From: JAQBFJ01 sp032123435
Lineage (GTDB): Bacteria > Verrucomicrobiota > Kiritimatiellia > UBA8416 > JAQBFJ01
DNA: 11,522 bases
NCBI GenBank assembly: GCA_032123435.1
Contig: JAQBFJ010000265.1
Coordinates: forward strand, 1 to 11,522
Direction of reading: 5' to 3'
Shown: positions 1-7,041 of the stretch, piece after piece
How positions within the stretch are numbered: the stretch's first letter is position 1
Layout: every line of letters starts with the position of its first letter
Notes under the pieces: model-generated
What the model saw: only the letters and a program-made list of their open reading frames with translations
Told to the model about the DNA's origin: nothing
Database searches by the model: none
Translations under genes and position numbers: made by a program

Positions 1-1745
1 CGGAACATTTTCCGCAATACCGCGAACGGCGCCTTGGGTTTGCGGCCGCGTGTGAGCACCCCGAACGGACTGAGCGGAGCGTTGCCGAAGCCCCAGGTGT
101 TGTTGGGCGGCCAGGCATGGTCCGCCCAGCACCAGACCGTGGCCCCGCAAACATAATCTTTTTCCGCGATGGCAGGAAACTCCACCGCCATCAGGTCCGC
201 ATACCACTTTTCACTGTAGCGGTTGTCGTGCGTGTCGGCAAAGGCGGCGTAGCCGAACTCGGTGATCAGCACAGGACGATCCGGATATGCGTTATGGACA
301 TACGGCAGCCATTCTTCCCGCCATGCCTTTGCGGATATCTTGAGTTTTTCCTCAAACGGATGGTTCTGTGCGGCGGGGCCCCAGACGGCGGGATACCCGT
401 TACAGCAGATGATGTCGTCTTCGTGCCAGCGCGAATGGGGCCCCTGCCAGCGATTGCTCACGTGCGTCGCGAGCCGGCTCGGATCCAGCTCCTTCGCAAG
501 CCGGACAAGCCGTCGGTTGGTTTCGGTGACCGCGGGTTCCTGTTCGCCCGTTTCGTTGCTGACCGACCAGATGATCACCGACGGATGATTGCGGTCGCGC
601 GCGATCATCTTGCGCAACTGCCTCTCCGCCGCTTCCGATCGCGCGGCGTGGTTCTTGCGGAACACTTCCTCGCCCCAGTAATCGCCCCACATGGGAATCT
701 CGCACTTGGCCAGCAGGCCAAGCTCATCGCACAGGTCCATCTCAGCCTCGTGATGAGGGTAGTGGCAGAGCCGGATGAAGTTGCAGCCGGCATCCTTCAT
801 CATCTCCAGGTCCCGTCGCATGATGTCGGCATCGAAAGCCGCATCGGTGCGGGGCGAATCCTCGTGCCGGTTGAAGCCCATGAGAAATATCTTCTTCCCG
901 TTCAGGAGGAGGTCGGTGCCGCAGGTTTCGATCTTGCGGAAGCCGGATCGGATATCCACGCTGTCCAGCACGGTGTTTCGGGTTCGGGTGCGCCATTCCA
1001 CATGCGCGACGTAAAGCTTCGGTGTTTCCGGGGTCCACGCCTTCACGCCGGGGACCGTTGCCTCGACAACGCCTTCGGCCCGGGCGCCGGCTTCCATGGA
1101 GATTTCGCGTCTGCCGATTTCGCGCCCGGGTTTCCGCGAGCCGGCGTCCGACATCGTAACGACCAGCGACCCCGACATCCCGTCGCGCCCCTCGTTGCGC
1201 AATGAGTAAGCAAGTTTGAAATGTCCGTCAGGTTCCGCCGTGACGTGCGCCGATTCGACATACGATCGGCTCGTTGCCGTGATGGTCACCTCGCGGAGAA
1301 TCCCGCCGAAAATGCGCCAGCCGACGTATTTACCGGGGAGATCTTCAGGATACGACCAGTTGTCCACACGGACGGCCAGGACATTTGCGCCCTTTGCGGC
1401 AAGGTGCTGATCGATCGGGAAAGAGAAAGGGAGGAACGGATCGTGGTTTTCGCCGAGCAATGTCCCGTTCAGCCAGACCTTTGTTCTGTAATTCGCGCCA
1501 TGGAAGGTGAGAACCACGCGTTTCCCGCGCCAGCAGGCCCGGGTCGGGAACGTCGTGCGATACCAGACCTTGCCTTCGTAGAACATCATGTTCTCGTTTT
1601 GGGAATCAAAACTGCCCGGAACCAGCACCTGCGGCCAGCGGCGATGATCAGCGGCAGGTTGCATGAATCCGAGCCGCTCTCCGTCGTCGCGCGGGTCCGG
1701 CTGAAACCGCCACGTTCCCGATAGATCAATTGTCTTGCGTGTCAT
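1..1745 (-). CDS. Glycoside hydrolase family 2 (beta-glucuronidase/galactosidase-like), 3' end cut by window edge
   Basis: A retaining exo-glycosidase of family GH2 that would release a beta-linked terminal sugar. 581 codons are visible with no stop. Related GH2 glucuronidases are about 600 residues, so little is likely missing. The N-terminal sugar-binding jelly roll opens with GTWRFQPDP. A GWRIFGGILREV segment leads into the Ig-like domain, and the TIM barrel begins near GFNRHEDSP. The acid/base is Glu398 in SVSNETGE and the nucleophile is Glu496 in ITEFGYAAF. The C-terminal LTRGRKPK stretch resembles E. coli UidA, but the NxK carboxylate-binding motif of true glucuronidases is absent: SPFG occupies that place. 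No signal peptide is seen, so it is probably cytoplasmic and acts on imported glycosides. AAGGA lies 6 bases before the ATG. It is the last visible gene of the operon, 67 bases behind the acetyltransferase, and looks richer in G+C than its neighbours. The family is sure; the substrate is unknown. Confidence 0.93.
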   Translation of the reverse strand, partial: MTRKTIDLSGTWRFQPDPRDDGERLGFMQPAADHRRWPQVLVPGSFDSQNENMMFYEGKVWYRTTFPTRACWRGKRVVLTFHGANYRTKVWLNGTLLGENHDPFLPFSFPIDQHLAAKGANVLAVRVDNWSYPEDLPGKYVGWRIFGGILREVTITATSRSYVESAHVTAEPDGHFKLAYSLRNEGRDGMSGSLVVTMSDAGSRKPGREIGRREISMEAGARAEGVVEATVPGVKAWTPETPKLYVAHVEWRTRTRNTVLDSVDIRSGFRKIETCGTDLLLNGKKIFLMGFNRHEDSPRTDAAFDADIMRRDLEMMKDAGCNFIRLCHYPHHEAEMDLCDELGLLAKCEIPMWGDYWGEEVFRKNHAARSEAAERQLRKMIARDRNHPSVIIWSVSNETGEQEPAVTETNRRLVRLAKELDPSRLATHVSNRWQGPHSRWHEDDIICCNGYPAVWGPAAQNHPFEEKLKISAKAWREEWLPYVHNAYPDRPVLITEFGYAAFADTHDNRYSEKWYADLMAVEFPAIAEKDYVCGATVWCWADHAWPPNNTWGFGNAPLSPFGVLTRGRKPKAPFAVLRKMF

Positions 1746-1812
1746 GTTCGTTCCTTTCTTGTTCTATAACCACTTTCGGCCATAACGCCCGGAGGGGACA
1801 CCGGGCCCCGAT

Positions 1813-2508
1813 TCATTTTCTATCCCGGTTGTACGGCTCGCCGCGCCGACGAATGATCTTGGTGGGCACCCCCACCGCAACGGAATAGGGCGGAAGCGTC
1901 TTGACCACCACGGAGCCTGATCCCACCACGGAGCCATCCCCAATGTCAGCCGAATAGAGCACACAGACGCACATCCCGAGATAGCAGTCCCGTCCGATAC
2001 TGACCTTGCGGGTGTTTCCGCCCTGCTTGATGATCGGCGTCGCAGGATCCTCAAATTGATGGGAAAACGGCGTGATGGTTACATTCTGGGCGCACAGGGT
2101 GTCTTCGCCGATCTCCAGGCCCTTGTGGCCGTGCAGACAACAGCCGGTGCCGAGATAGACACGCGCACCCATCTCAATATAGCCGTCTGCGGTTTCCGTG
2201 TCCAGGTAGACGCCATACATAAGGTTCACGGCGTCACCCAGGGTAATCCCCCTCTCGGACCGAGCCATCAGGGTGCAGTGGTCACGGATGCAGACATTGT
2301 CGCCCAGCGAGATGTGCTGGGGATTCACAAACTTCACACCGCAACCGATCTGCACATTCGCACCCATGTGCCGCAACAGACCGGCATAGAATTGCCGGCG
2401 CAACTCCGCGGCGTGGGGTGTATCCATCTGCAGGAAGACAGTACGGTGATACGCTTCCTGTTCCTCAGGCGATAATGCCTTGAATGCCTCCGTAAAAAAG
2501 TTTGTCAT
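1813..2508 (-). CDS. LacA/Maa-like hexapeptide-repeat O-acetyltransferase
   Basis: A 231-residue acyltransferase with a left-handed beta-helix, probably moving acetyl from acetyl-CoA to a sugar hydroxyl. Hexapeptide repeats run from about residue 50 (NVQIGCGVKF, ISLGDNVCI) to 210. They end in the family signature IGDGSVVGSGSVV followed by LPPYSVAVGVPTKIIR. The probable catalytic base is His150 in ITPFSHQFED, matching the SHP/GHP histidine of galactoside and maltose acetyltransferases. Nine cysteines lie in the helix region, which is unusual. I start at 2508, where GAGGGA sits 8 bases upstream. The same frame stays open to 2802, but that stretch lies inside the preceding gene. It begins 22 bases after the URO-D gene. 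Its role may be disposal of unused sugars, as proposed for LacA, or modification of a pathway intermediate; the substrate cannot be read from the sequence. Confidence 0.85.
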   Translation of the reverse strand: MTNFFTEAFKALSPEEQEAYHRTVFLQMDTPHAAELRRQFYAGLLRHMGANVQIGCGVKFVNPQHISLGDNVCIRDHCTLMARSERGITLGDAVNLMYGVYLDTETADGYIEMGARVYLGTGCCLHGHKGLEIGEDTLCAQNVTITPFSHQFEDPATPIIKQGGNTRKVSIGRDCYLGMCVCVLYSADIGDGSVVGSGSVVVKTLPPYSVAVGVPTKIIRRRGEPYNRDRK

Positions 2509-2530
2509 CAGGGGTCCCTCGAATCCAACG

Positions 2531-3619
2531 TTACCGCGATAAAAATTCTCTGCCGAATTTATTCCCGTGCTGAAACAACGTGTCAATGTTCGCATGCGGA
2601 ACTTCCGGCATGACACTGCTCGTGGAGGACAGTACAAACCCCCGGCCCTTACCCGCCAGAGTAAAGGAACGTTCCACCGACTGTTTGACATCATCCACCG
2701 ATCCGTGCGGCAACGTGCTTGTGACGGATACACAGCCCCAGACGGAAAGCGGTTTGCCTGCCTTGTCCTTGAGTCCCACCATCTCCTCGTACCTGACACC
2801 ATGCTCTTCCTCGAAACCCTGGAGCCCCACGACTCCCAGATCGAGTATATCCTTCAGGATCGGATTGATATTTCCATCACAATGCCAGATGACGCCGATC
2901 CCGTTCTGGATCAGCGGCTCCATGCTCCACTTCAGTTCCGGAAAGTAGATTTCTCGCAGGATTTCGGGCGCAACAATTGGCCCACTGCCAAAGCAGATAT
3001 CCTGCCCGCTATAAACGAACGGCGCGATGCCGAACTTCTCCCGGGCCAGGACAATGGCCTGATTTTCCAGTCTTCCGCGCAGGGCCGTGTGATGGTAATA
3101 GCGCCGCATGGCGTCGGGGTAGTCCATGATCGCCACAAGGTAATTCTCGTAGCCCCAGCCGACATAGCCGCCCATGAAATCCGCCTGCCCGTAGCTGTCA
3201 AGAAAGAGGGTCTCCCCCTTTGCCTTGTCAATCCGGGCTTTGAGGTTGTCCGCATAATGGCGCGCCTCGGCTTCGAGATTAAACTCTTTCTCAACGGCGG
3301 CGTCGGAGGGGAGTTGATCCACCACTCGCAGGATATCCTCTGGCCCCTGGATGCGGTCGGTTCCGCCCAGCCGATGCTCATGCATCACGCGGCCCTGCTC
3401 CATCTTGCGGTGGGACTCATCCGGGAAGTACCACTGCGGAACCAGGTTGATCCCGCAACGATGCAGATACTCGAAGAATACACCCTCACGATCCGACCAG
3501 TAATCGCGTCCTGTCACCTTGCTCATGTACGACGAACTGGTCATCCAGCTATAGTTGATACATGGCTCTTCCACATTCTCCCGCATCAACGTTGCCAGAG
3601 CAACTTCACAGCCTTTCAT
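2531..3619 (-). CDS. URO-D-superfamily protein (uroporphyrinogen decarboxylase/MtaA-like fold)
   Basis: A 362-residue TIM-barrel protein of the uroporphyrinogen decarboxylase superfamily. The superfamily includes HemE and the methyltransferases MtaA, MtbA and CmuA that act on corrinoid or coenzyme M. Typical C-terminal signatures are visible: IWHCDGNINPILKDI (244-258), GCVSVTSTLPHGS (295-307) and the region GFVLSSTSSVMPEVPHANI ahead of a final FGREFL. In the methyltransferases the zinc site is His-X-Cys with a later Cys. Here the aligned motif reads His246-Cys247-Asp248, so the Cys position holds Asp. Heme synthesis is unlikely, since the protein sits among sugar genes and heme genes are absent. 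I start at 3619, with AGGGGG 4 bases upstream; a Met 14 codons earlier (3661) has no clear ribosome site. The gap to the SIS gene is 45 bases. A methyl-transfer or sugar-related role is only an inference; no corrinoid protein is in view. Confidence 0.83.
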   Translation of the reverse strand: MKGCEVALATLMRENVEEPCINYSWMTSSSYMSKVTGRDYWSDREGVFFEYLHRCGINLVPQWYFPDESHRKMEQGRVMHEHRLGGTDRIQGPEDILRVVDQLPSDAAVEKEFNLEAEARHYADNLKARIDKAKGETLFLDSYGQADFMGGYVGWGYENYLVAIMDYPDAMRRYYHHTALRGRLENQAIVLAREKFGIAPFVYSGQDICFGSGPIVAPEILREIYFPELKWSMEPLIQNGIGVIWHCDGNINPILKDILDLGVVGLQGFEEEHGVRYEEMVGLKDKAGKPLSVWGCVSVTSTLPHGSVDDVKQSVERSFTLAGKGRGFVLSSTSSVMPEVPHANIDTLFQHGNKFGREFLSR

Positions 3620-3664
3620 AAAACCCCCTCTTTCGCGTCCGTTCTGGCGATAGTGGGCCATTAA

Positions 3665-4273
3665 TTAACTAGTAACTACACCTCGATTGAGCCGCTCACC
3701 TACTGCGCCGCCGGGATGTATTACAGCAAACTGGTCGTTCCGAAAGTCGGTCTCTTCTATAAGAGCGGCCTGAAGTGAATCAAATATGGCCGATAATACA
3801 ATGAAACTGGTCGTACTCTGGCTGTTATGCTTGTCCGTCTCGCGCTCGACATGCATCCTTATCACAATATCAGAACCGCAGGCCAGCGGCGAGTCGGGGT
3901 CTTCGGTAATGCTGATGACCGAGACACCCTTGCTTCTGCATATTCCGATGATGGGCAGGAGTTCAGCTGCCTTTCCGCCACGCGATGCCAGGACCATTAC
4001 GTCGCCCTTTTTGATAAATCCGCTTCCGCCATGCAGGGCATCCGCAGGCGAGATAAACCTTGCCGGACGCTCGATGCAGCACATCAGGTGCGCAAAATGG
4101 CGACAGGCAATACCGGAATGCCCGCAGCCGCTTGCCGCAATCCGATCCGCCCCGGCCAGCACTGCCACCGCCTTTGCAAAAGCCGTCTTGTCAATGCATG
4201 TCCGTGCTTTCATCAGAGCCTCGGACTCTATGACAAACGCCTCCTGAGCCTGCTTCCAGCTATCTTCTTTCAT
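3665..4273 (-). CDS. SIS-domain sugar-phosphate isomerase, KdsD/GutQ-like without CBS domains
   Basis: A 202-residue protein formed of a single SIS domain, predicted to interconvert an aldose phosphate and a ketose phosphate in the cytoplasm. The sugar-phosphate loop is SGCGHSG (48-54). His81 in ADALHGGSG and His186 in HPGGAVGERL match the two histidines of E. coli KdsD (arabinose-5-phosphate isomerase). The second phosphate loop, normally SNSGET, reads SRGGKAAE. E. coli KdsD and GutQ carry two CBS domains after the SIS domain and are about 320-330 residues; this one stops directly after the HPGG motif. It starts 3 bases after the UPF0047 stop, with only a weak GGGGA ribosome site, so translation is probably coupled. 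There are no LPS/Kdo genes nearby, so a catabolic arabinose-5-phosphate/ribulose-5-phosphate type reaction is more likely than a Kdo role. 6-phospho-3-hexuloisomerase is an alternative. Confidence 0.85.
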   Translation of the reverse strand: MKEDSWKQAQEAFVIESEALMKARTCIDKTAFAKAVAVLAGADRIAASGCGHSGIACRHFAHLMCCIERPARFISPADALHGGSGFIKKGDVMVLASRGGKAAELLPIIGICRSKGVSVISITEDPDSPLACGSDIVIRMHVERETDKHNSQSTTSFIVLSAIFDSLQAALIEETDFRNDQFAVIHPGGAVGERLNRGVVTS

Positions 4274-4276
4274 ATG

Positions 4277-4774
4277 CTATTCCCCGATTATCTGAACGCT
4301 TACCTGCCGCTCCCTGGAGCGGGTATGGTCGAAGTCTACAAAGTAAATGTGCCCGAACTCACCGAGTTCCAGCCCGGCATCAACGATCGGGATCGTCTCG
4401 CTGCGGCCCATGATAGATGACCGCAGGTGCGCGTCGGTGTTCAGCGTTCCTGGCTTATCCTCGCCGTGTTCGGCGGCATATACGGTCAGCTCCGGCCCGG
4501 GATGCATGTACTGCCCTTCCTTGCGGCAAGTGGGTATTATCTTCTCGAATACATCCGCGAGATCCTGCTGGAGAAATGTCAACCCTGTATATGCCTTGTC
4601 GAACGAGTCCTCATCAATTATCACGGCACAGGTTGTATGACGCGAATAAACAAGACAGATACCAGACCTGACACCTGATCTGGCGACAATGTCTTTTACC
4701 TGGCCGGTGATGGTGTGGAAAGTCGGCCGCCCTCCGGTTGATACCAGTCTAAACGTTTCTCTAATGCTCTTCAT
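4277..4774 (-). CDS. UPF0047/YjbQ-family protein, copy 1
   Basis: A 165-residue member of the UPF0047 (YjbQ) family. E. coli YjbQ has a weak thiamine-phosphate-synthase activity, but its true role is unsettled. Family marks visible here are His46 in SRHTTCAV, the block NTDAHLRSS (112-120) with His115, GRSETIPI (123-130), LELGEFGHIYFVDFD (135-149) and the closing VQIIGE. It differs from the short YjbQ type: it has an extra segment around residues 80-108 (PTCRKEGQYMHPGP and on), the usual DDMPxH motif is NTDAH, and Trp in GTWQG is Phe. A second copy at 9503-10003 shares all these changes and about half its residues by eye. GGAGGGA lies 8 bases before the ATG. It follows the TPI-like gene by 33 bases. 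Its position suggests work on a sugar phosphate, which is inference. Confidence 0.88.
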   Translation of the reverse strand: MKSIRETFRLVSTGGRPTFHTITGQVKDIVARSGVRSGICLVYSRHTTCAVIIDEDSFDKAYTGLTFLQQDLADVFEKIIPTCRKEGQYMHPGPELTVYAAEHGEDKPGTLNTDAHLRSSIMGRSETIPIVDAGLELGEFGHIYFVDFDHTRSRERQVSVQIIGE

Positions 4775-4807
4775 ATTCTATGTCCCTCCAAGTCTGGGTA
4801 TATATCT

Positions 4808-5530
4808 CTACAGTGATTTTTTAGCAAGGTCATCTTTTGCTTTTCTAACATTCAACATCATCTCATCCAGCAGCTTGAACGGATCGGGAGATTTGAGTAT
4901 GCCTGAGGCCGAGCCAGCTGCGTCATTTCCGGCCATGATAAAATCGTAAATCTGCTTTCCGGTAGTGATCCCGGCGGCCTGTTCTACCAGTATATTTGGA
5001 TACATGCTCTTGACAACCTTAAGGGTTTCCACCACGTAACCCATATCACTGGCCTTATCCGTGCCGATGAGCTCACTTGGCTCTGGATTGATGATGTCAG
5101 GCTGAAACTGGGCGATCGCCTTTGTTTCGGCTATTGAATCAGCACAGGCAAACGTGATGAGCCCCAGCTCATTGGCCCTATCGATAGTCGCCTTTATCTG
5201 CGAAAGGGACATAGGCCGCTCGCAGTGGTTTAGCAACACGCCTTTAGCGCCTGCAGCCTGGATCGCCTCAGGCAGTACGTCGGCCATGCCGCGCCCGGGG
5301 CGCAAGGTATCCATGTAAGGTGCAAAGACAAAAAGCCGTCTTGTGTTCTCCGCGATCCGGCGTATTTCCGTGTAAGGCGCGATGAAAATCGCGTCGATAT
5401 CATACTTTACAGCAGCCTCATCCACCGCCTTTGCATAGTTAAACACCGCATCACCGAAGATGTAATTCTTCACACTCGTTTCAAAAAACGGTGATCTCGG
5501 CAGAATCTTTCGCATGTTCGAGTTGATCAT
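4808..5530 (-). CDS. Compact triosephosphate-isomerase-like protein (archaeal type)
   Basis: A 240-residue TIM-barrel isomerase. It has the pattern of archaeal triosephosphate isomerases rather than the bacterial TpiA of about 250 residues. Candidate catalytic residues are Lys21 (SVKNYIFG), His102 (LLNHCERP) and Glu150 (INPEPSELIGT). The phosphate-binding end reads VEQAAGITTGKQIY followed by GNDAAGSASGILKSPDP. The NHCERP segment, the following helix and the NPEPSELIGT loop are all archaeal-TPI-like. In an operon with a sugar kinase it could interconvert dihydroxyacetone phosphate and glyceraldehyde 3-phosphate. It could also act on a related tetrulose phosphate, as do TPI homologues of erythritol catabolism. 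The start at 5530 is supported by AGGAAGGA 8 bases upstream; an in-frame Met at 5515 is less favoured. It follows the kinase by 29 bases. Fold assignment is strong; the exact substrate is uncertain. Confidence 0.87.
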   Translation of the reverse strand: MINSNMRKILPRSPFFETSVKNYIFGDAVFNYAKAVDEAAVKYDIDAIFIAPYTEIRRIAENTRRLFVFAPYMDTLRPGRGMADVLPEAIQAAGAKGVLLNHCERPMSLSQIKATIDRANELGLITFACADSIAETKAIAQFQPDIINPEPSELIGTDKASDMGYVVETLKVVKSMYPNILVEQAAGITTGKQIYDFIMAGNDAAGSASGILKSPDPFKLLDEMMLNVRKAKDDLAKKSL

Positions 5531-5559
5531 AGATGATATCCTTCCTGTATTAAATTATT

Positions 5560-7041
5560 CTAAACTCCGCCTGTCTCAAGGTTAAATCGACTCACGAACT
5601 CCTTGTAAATACGCTGGTACTGCCTGCTTCGGACCGGATCAGGCCTTATGACCCGCTCCTTCCCTTCTGTTCGCATAAAGCCATCCTGTTCATCACAGTA
5701 GATGCCGCATCCAATGCCTGCAAGGATGACAGCACCCATGGCTCCGGCATATTCCCCCGTCTCTGGAATTACCAACGGCTGCTGAATGACATCGGCAAGT
5801 ATCGACGACCAGACCGGACTCTTCGTCGGTCCGCCTGTGAACACCAGTCTACCTGCAGCCTGACCACCATGGCGCATGATCCGGTCAACCCGGTTGCGTG
5901 TGAGGAATACGATGCCTTCCATAAGTGCCCGTGCAATGTCAGCTGGTTGCGAGTCTTTCAGCATCGCCTTGTGCGATTCGCAAGGCTGACTGAAAAGATC
6001 AACAAAAAGCCCGCCAGCACCCGGCTCGGACGCGGCGGCCAGGCGGTTGAACCGTTCGAATAACGGTTCGCCGTTATCCGAAGCAATGAAATCATCAAGG
6101 TAGACATTCATCTTCTCCGCAACAGCGGTCAGCGCCGACAGCGCCCCCCAGCATCCGGAAGGCGAGAGAAACGGATCAATGAGCATGTTACTGCGCAACG
6201 CTGCCTCCCTGCTCCTGACGGGCGCGAAGATGACCCATGATGTTCCGGCTGAGATGAGAAGATCTCCCTCATTCAATATCCCGGTGCTGCGGGCAGCCGA
6301 CGGATGATCAAAACTGCCCGTAACAAGCCGTGTTCCGGATGCCAGCCCTGTCTCAGCCGCGGCCTCCGGCGTGAGTGTACCGCAAACGGTACCGGGCGGC
6401 AGTAGCCGGGAGAGCTGATTCGGCGCCAGACCGAGAAACGCAAGCTGAACTTCATCCCAGGCACGCTTTTCCTGATTCCGGAGATAGAAGGTTGTCGCAC
6501 TCGAGTCATCCGCCACCAGTTGCCCGCAAAGCCTGTAATAAACATAGTCATGCAGCAGACAGAAGTGCCTGGCCCGCTCCCAGCGATCCGGCGCAAATGT
6601 CTTCAGCCAGACAAGGTGAGCCAGCGGAAATGTCCCTACAAACGGCCATCCCACATTGCGGTACACACGCTCCGGATCCAGGCCAGGCCAAAGTTCTTTT
6701 TCATGGCCGGCCGTCCTTGTATCAAGCCAGCTGATCGCGTTCCCAAGCGGCAGGTAAGCATCATCGAGCAGCACTGTATTCCCGCTGGCACCGCTGAGGC
6801 ACACGGCTTCTACATCGCCCGGATTACCGGCCTGAGAAACGAGCTCGCCAATAAGTCCGAACACAGCCTGTACGTAACGTGAAGCATCAAGCTCCACATG
6901 TCCGGCATTAGGCCGGATCAACTCCACCTTCTGGGTTGCACGGCAGACTATCTTGCCGTCGGCATCGGCAAGCACTCCTTTCATGGCGCTGGTGCCAAGG
7001 TCACAGCCGATAAAAAACCTGCGTTTATTCTCCCCTCTCAT
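5560..7041 (-). CDS. FGGY-family carbohydrate kinase
   Basis: A 493-residue ATP-dependent sugar kinase of the FGGY family (xylulokinase, ribulokinase, rhamnulokinase, glycerol kinase). The first actin-like domain opens with the phosphate-binding FIGCDLGTSAMKG (10-22) and contains ISWLDTR (103-109). The catalytic Asp is Asp245 in GSFDHPSAA. The second domain carries the nucleotide loop FTGGPTKSPVW (401-411) and the EYAGAMGAVILAG segment (430-442). The length is normal for the family. The real start is the ATG at 7041, which overlaps the TGA of the amidohydrolase as ATGA, with AGGAAAGGG just upstream; an in-frame TTG at 7062 is less likely. With an AraA-like isomerase two genes upstream, the substrate is probably the ketose that enzyme makes. 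Which carbon is phosphorylated cannot be told from the sequence. Confidence 0.93.
   Translation of the reverse strand: MRGENKRRFFIGCDLGTSAMKGVLADADGKIVCRATQKVELIRPNAGHVELDASRYVQAVFGLIGELVSQAGNPGDVEAVCLSGASGNTVLLDDAYLPLGNAISWLDTRTAGHEKELWPGLDPERVYRNVGWPFVGTFPLAHLVWLKTFAPDRWERARHFCLLHDYVYYRLCGQLVADDSSATTFYLRNQEKRAWDEVQLAFLGLAPNQLSRLLPPGTVCGTLTPEAAAETGLASGTRLVTGSFDHPSAARSTGILNEGDLLISAGTSWVIFAPVRSREAALRSNMLIDPFLSPSGCWGALSALTAVAEKMNVYLDDFIASDNGEPLFERFNRLAAASEPGAGGLFVDLFSQPCESHKAMLKDSQPADIARALMEGIVFLTRNRVDRIMRHGGQAAGRLVFTGGPTKSPVWSSILADVIQQPLVIPETGEYAGAMGAVILAGIGCGIYCDEQDGFMRTEGKERVIRPDPVRSRQYQRIYKEFVSRFNLETGGV

Noticed and set aside
117..1205. Open frame of 362 codons on the plus strand
   Set aside because: It is antisense to the GH2 gene, whose catalytic motifs are clear. 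The plus frame has no family motifs, and high G+C easily creates such frames.
1788..1805. Hairpin CCCGG/CCGGG between the acetyltransferase and GH2 genes as a terminator
   Set aside because: The stem has only five pairs and no U-run follows in the direction of transcription.
2509..2802. N-terminal extension of the acetyltransferase frame
   Set aside because: It lies in the URO-D coding sequence in another frame and the ATG at 2508 has a good ribosome site.
2567..3664. Open frame of 365 codons on the plus strand
   Set aside because: It mirrors the URO-D gene, which has family signatures and a ribosome site; the plus frame has neither.
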